A DNA stretch of 64,000 bases from contig VLTN01000002.1 of assembly GCA_008330645.1 (NCBI GenBank), forward strand, positions 1,287,558 through 1,351,557, in the 5' to 3' direction. Of the stretch, positions 61,201-64,000 are shown piece by piece. The position numbers and the translations under genes were made by a program. How positions within the stretch are numbered: the first letter of the stretch is position 1; each line of letters begins with the position of its first letter. The notes beneath the pieces are model-generated. The model was not told the origin of the DNA and searched no databases. It saw nothing but the letters and a program-made list of their open reading frames with translations. The stretch is from Cafeteria roenbergensis (lineage: Eukaryota; Sar; Bigyra; Bicosoecida; Cafeteriaceae).

Positions 61201-64000
61201 CGTCGGGCGCGGGCGGCGCCCTCACTCTGGACGCCGGGGCCTCCTCCAGCGCGGCCCACTCCGGCGGAGACGTCAGCATCGCCACCGGCGTCGGGGCGTC
61301 GTCGTCGACGGGCCACGCCGTCATCCGCACGGCCGACGCCTCCTCGGCGGGCGCGAGCGGGTGGATGGTCCTGTCCACGGGCACGGCCGCCGCCGGGCCG
61401 TCCGGCACGGTATCCGTGCTCACGGGGTCGGCGAGCGCGGGGTCGGCGGGCAGCGTGGTGGTCTCCACGGGCACGGCGGGCGGCGCGGGCGGCGCGGCCG
61501 GATCGGTGACGGTGAGCGTGGGGTCGACGTCGTCGGGCGCGGGCGGGGGTCGGTGAGCGTGGGCGCCGGGTCGTCGTCGTCGGGCGCGGGCGGCGCCCTC
61601 ACTCTGGACGCCGGGGCCTCCTCCAGCGCGGCCCACTCCGGCGGAGACGTCAGCATCGCCACCGGCGTCGGGGCGTCGTCGTCGACGGGCCACGCCGTCA
61701 TCCGCACGGCCGACGCCTCCTCGGCGGGCGCGAGCGGGTGGATGGTCCTGTCCACGGGCACGGCCGCCGCCGGGCCGTCCGGCACGGTATCCGTGCTCAC
61801 GGGGTCGGCGAGCGCGGGGTCGGCGGGCAGCGTGGTGGTCTCCACGGGCACGGCGGGCGGCGCGGGCGGCGCGGCCGGATCGGTGACGGTGAGCGTGGGG
61901 TCGACGTCGTCGGGCGCGGGCGGGTCGGTGAGCGTGGCGCGCGCCGGGTCGTCGTCGTCGGGTCGCGGGCGGCGGGCGCCCTCACTCTGGACGCCGGGGC
62001 CTCCTCCAGCGCGGCCCACTCCGGCGGAGACGTCAGCATCGCCACCGGCGTCGGGGCGTCGTCGTCGACGGGCCACGCCGTCATCCGCACGGCCGACGCC
62101 TCCTCGGCGGGCGCGAGCGGGTGGATGGTCCTGTCCACGGGCACGGCCGCCGCCGGGCCGTCCGGCACGGTATCCGTGCTCACGGGGTCGGCGAGCGCGG
62201 GGTCGGCGGGCAGCGTGGTGGTCTCCACGGGCACGGCGGGCGGCGCGGGCGGCGCGGCCGGATCGGTGACGGTGAGCGTGGGGTCGACGTCGTCGGGCGC
62301 GGGCGGGTCGGTGAGCGTCGTCGGCGCGCCGTCGGTCGTCGTCGTCGTCGTCGGGCGCGGGCGGCGCCCTCACTCTGGACGCCGGGGCCTCCTCCAGCGC
62401 GGCCCACTCCGGCGGAGACGTCAGCATCGCCACCGGCGTCGGGGCGTCGTCGTCGACGGGCCACGCCGTCATCCGCACGGCCGACGCCTCCTCGGCGGGC
62501 GCGAGCGGGTGGATGGTCCTGTCCACGGGCACGGCCGCCGCCGGGCCGTCCGGCACGGTATCCGTGCTCACGGGGTCGGCGAGCGCGGGGTCGGCGGGCA
62601 GCGTGGTGGTCTCCACGGGCACGGCGGGCGGCGCGGGCGGCGCGGGCGGCGCGGCCGGATCGGTGACGGTGAGCGTGGGGTCGACGTCGTCGGGCGCGGG
62701 CGGGTCGGTGAGCGTGGGCGCCGGGTCGTCGTCGTCGGGCGCGGGCGGCGCCCTCACTCTGGACGCCGGGGCCTCCTCCAGCGCGGCCCACTCCGGCGGA
62801 GACGTCAGCATCGCCACCGGCGTCGGGGCGTCGTCGTCGACGGGCCACGCCGTCATCCGCACGGCCGACGCCTCCTCGGCGGGCGCGAGCGGGTGGATGG
62901 TCCTGTCCACGGGCACGGCCGCCGCCGGGCCGTCCGGCACGGTATCCGTGCTCACGGGGTCGGCGAGCGCGGGGTCGGCGGGCAGCGTGGTGGTCTCCAC
63001 GGGCACGGCGGGCGGCGCGGGCGGCGCGGCCGGATCGGTGACGGTGAGCGTGGGGTCGACGTCGTCGGGCGCGGGCGGGTCGGTGAGCGTGGGCGCCGGG
63101 TCGTCGTCGTCGGGCGCGGGCGGGTCGGTGAGCGTGGGCGCCGGGTCGTCGTCGTCGGGCGCGGGCGGCGCCCTCACTCTGGACGCCGGGGCCTCCTCCA
63201 GCGCGGCCCACTCCGGCGGAGACGTCAGCATCGCCACCGGCGTCGGGGCGTCGTCGTCGACGGGCCACGCCGTCATCCGCACGGCCGACGCCTCCTCGGC
63301 GGGCGCGAGCGGGTGGATGGTCCTGTCCACGGGCACGGCCGCCGCCGGGCCGTCCGGCACGGTATCCGTGCTCACGGGGTCGGCGAGCGCGGGGTCGGCG
63401 GGCAGCGTGGTGGTCTCCACGGGCACGGCGGGCGGCGCGGGCGGCGCGGCCGGATCGGTGACGGTGAGCGTGGGGTCGACGTCGTCGGGCGCGGGCGGGT
63501 CGGTGAGCGTGGGCGCCGGGTCGTCGTCGTCGGGCGCGGGCGGCGCCCTCACTCTGGACGCCGGGGCCTCCTCCAGCGCGGCCCACTCCGGCGGAGACGT
63601 CAGCATCGCCACCGGCGTCGGGGCGTCGTCGTCGACGGGCCACGCCGTCATCCGCACGGCCGACGCCTCCTCGGCGGGCGCGAGCGGGTGGATGGTCCTG
63701 TCCACGGGCACGGCCGCCGCCGGGCCGTCCGGCACGGTATCCGTGCTCACGGGGTCGGCGAGCGCGGGGTCGGCGGGCAGCGTGGTGGTCTCCACGGGCA
63801 CGGCGGGCGGCGCGGGCGGCGCGGCCGGATCGGTGACGGTGAGCGTGGGTGGGCGCCGGGTCGTCGTCGTCGGGCGCGGGCGGCGACCTCACTCTGGACG
63901 CTGGGGCCTCCTCCAGCGCGGCCCACTCCGGCGGAGACGTCAGCATCGCCACCGGCGCCGGGGCGTCGTCGTCGACGGGCCACGCCGTCATCCGCACGGC
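40217..64000 (+). CDS. Giant secreted PSI-domain / Gly-Ser solenoid protein with internal peptidase S74 domain; 3' end outside window
   Basis: Deduced exons are 40217-40356, 40663-40796, 40926-41090 and 41190 onward. Donors GTGAGC, GTGAGT and GTGAGT, acceptors TTGCAG, ATCGCAG and TTCGCAG, with phases 2, 1 and 1 all agreeing. The protein starts with a signal peptide (MRRPPPRGRSG, then GPLLLAAAVGAAAATLA), followed by two PSI-like cysteine domains. Then comes a Gly/Ser/Val solenoid of 13-16-residue units (G-S-V-x-I-x-S-G). An S74 domain with candidate Ser2624 and Lys2629 follows, then more solenoid, then a 125-residue-unit array. The main exon is open without interruption from 41,190 to about 54,600 (about 4,600 residues). 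Beyond that small indels at repeat junctions shift the frame many times. It is probably an extracellular fibre. Whether the protein really continues to 64,000 depends on whether those indels are real. Confidence 0.8.
40663..41090 (+). other. Two PSI-like cysteine domains
   Basis: The first (exon 2) has CAPCTKSQGCAFCLDSLQC followed by two more Cys. The second (exon 3) has CEQASSCSPC, then CSWCASAAACVPV and two later Cys. The spacing C-x5-C-x2-C-x5-6-C-x2-C fits plexin-semaphorin-integrin domains, which stabilise or orient extracellular modules. Each domain is on its own exon. Confidence 0.6.
41190..48565 (+). repeat. Gly/Ser-rich solenoid, part 1
   Basis: About 2,450 residues built almost entirely from diverged short units such as GGSVSISGGSS, SGAVSIRSGDA and GNVVLQSGKATGG. 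Val/Ile alternate with small residues and Gly-Gly turns, as in parallel beta-helix stalks. Units are too diverged at DNA level to be recent duplicates. It begins after an entry segment, VGDLVIQADPAFGGGG. Confidence 0.8.
48545..48930 (+). other. Peptidase S74 (intramolecular chaperone autoprotease) domain
   Basis: The solenoid breaks for about 120 residues with a different composition: FRARADKVFSHVPLDAVEVI, then SPSDVRIKRDL, LLHKLQRLTVKRYRYSD, VRGVIAQEVYKVMPEYI and KIKMSVDLLAAFQAH. This is the S74/ICE signature found in phage endosialidases and tailspikes and in animal MYRF. The Ser (2624) and Lys (2629, five residues on) match the Ser-Lys pair used for self-cleavage before the Ser in those families. 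Such domains trimerise fibres and then cut themselves. Confidence 0.85.
48955..53309 (+). repeat. Gly/Ser-rich solenoid, part 2
   Basis: The same short-unit solenoid resumes directly after the S74 domain (GSVSVTSPDSNTSS, then GGVSIQSGASQ) in the same frame for about 1,450 residues. It contains one patch (51,930-52,260) that is almost identical to the downstream array unit; the rest is diverged. Confidence 0.8.
51930..52260 (+). repeat. Isolated near-identical copy of the array unit
   Basis: About 330 bp, from the GCCTCCTCCAGCGCGGCCCA block to GGCGGGTCGGTGAGCGT, match the array consensus with only a few substitutions. The patch is embedded 1 kb upstream of the array between diverged solenoid segments. 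It keeps the frame. Confidence 0.85.
53310..64000 (+). repeat. About 28 tandem copies of a 375-bp (125-residue) coding unit, frame broken at junctions
   Basis: The consensus period is exactly 375 bp (for example 57001 to 57376). Some units carry a 45-bp internal duplication encoding GGSVSVGAGSSSSGA (54,241-54,300; about 60,010; about 63,105). About 300 bp of each unit is virtually invariant apart from a recurring A/C choice (ACGGTATCC versus ACGGTCTCC). The first copies are in frame. Indels at about 54,600, 55,835, 56,210, 56,530, 57,757, 58,065, 58,822, 59,575-59,640, 60,783, 61,547, 61,940, 62,320 and 63,849 shift the frame. The last copy (63,880 on) starts to diverge, suggesting the array ends near the window edge. 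Confidence 0.9.

Noticed and set aside
53057-63997. Very long antisense open frames over the 375-bp array (for example 53057-55732, 61420-63801, 62180-63997), rich in ARRRRP or PAPDDDDPAP
   Set aside because: They are mirror translations of a stop-poor GC-rich repeat. They repeat with the same 375-bp period, have no start context or domain, and disappear where the array ends.
53310-64000. CRISPR-like or satellite array
   Set aside because: Units are contiguous 375-bp coding repeats without spacers and continue the solenoid frame of the upstream exon.

Overview
This window is nuclear DNA from a GC-rich, gene-dense unicellular eukaryote. Conserved genes carry small spliceosomal introns (about 70-310 bp) with GTGAGN/GTATGT donors and GCAG acceptors. 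Predicted products include a kinesin, an R-SNARE, an ER-membrane-complex subunit, a mitochondrially targeted protein and very large secreted N-glycoproteins. Giant repeat proteins with a peptidase-S74 domain and Ser/Thr/Pro 'SVTPSPTPS' linkers suggest a protist such as a heterotrophic stramenopile. That placement is inference from protein style only and is low confidence.

Layout. (1) Bases 1-25,068, minus strand: one giant three-exon gene that runs off the left edge without a stop. At least 8,262 codons are visible: signal peptide, C-type-lectin-like region, FG-GAP (integrin-alpha-like) repeats, a CxC cysteine-rich repeat block, more FG-GAP, then bacterial-Ig-like/EF-loop modules that include a near-perfect tandem array. 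(2) Bases 25,600-40,007: a compact housekeeping cluster with genes mostly in divergent or convergent pairs. It holds class I fructose-bisphosphate aldolase (+), a mitochondrial SRP54-M-domain-only protein (-), an unknown protein (+), a RAD51-family paralogue (+), a longin R-SNARE (-), a kinesin motor (+), nucleoside diphosphate kinase (+) and an EMC8/9-like protein (-). (3) Bases 40,217-64,000, plus strand: a second giant secreted protein with a signal peptide, two PSI-like domains, a Gly/Ser-rich solenoid of thousands of residues, an internal S74 (intramolecular chaperone/autoprotease) domain, more solenoid, then about 28 copies of a 375-bp unit running to the right edge. The reading frame is repeatedly broken inside that last array.

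The two giants share no obvious sequence but have the same plan: short cysteine-rich ectodomains at the N-terminus followed by extremely long repetitive stalks. They are plausible cell-surface fibre, adhesion or extracellular-coat proteins (inference). The genes between them look like ordinary single-copy housekeeping genes, with no sign of an operon or mobile element. I saw no tRNA, rRNA, CRISPR array or transposase. Exon structures were deduced by hand from splice consensus and phase agreement; none is supported by transcript data here.
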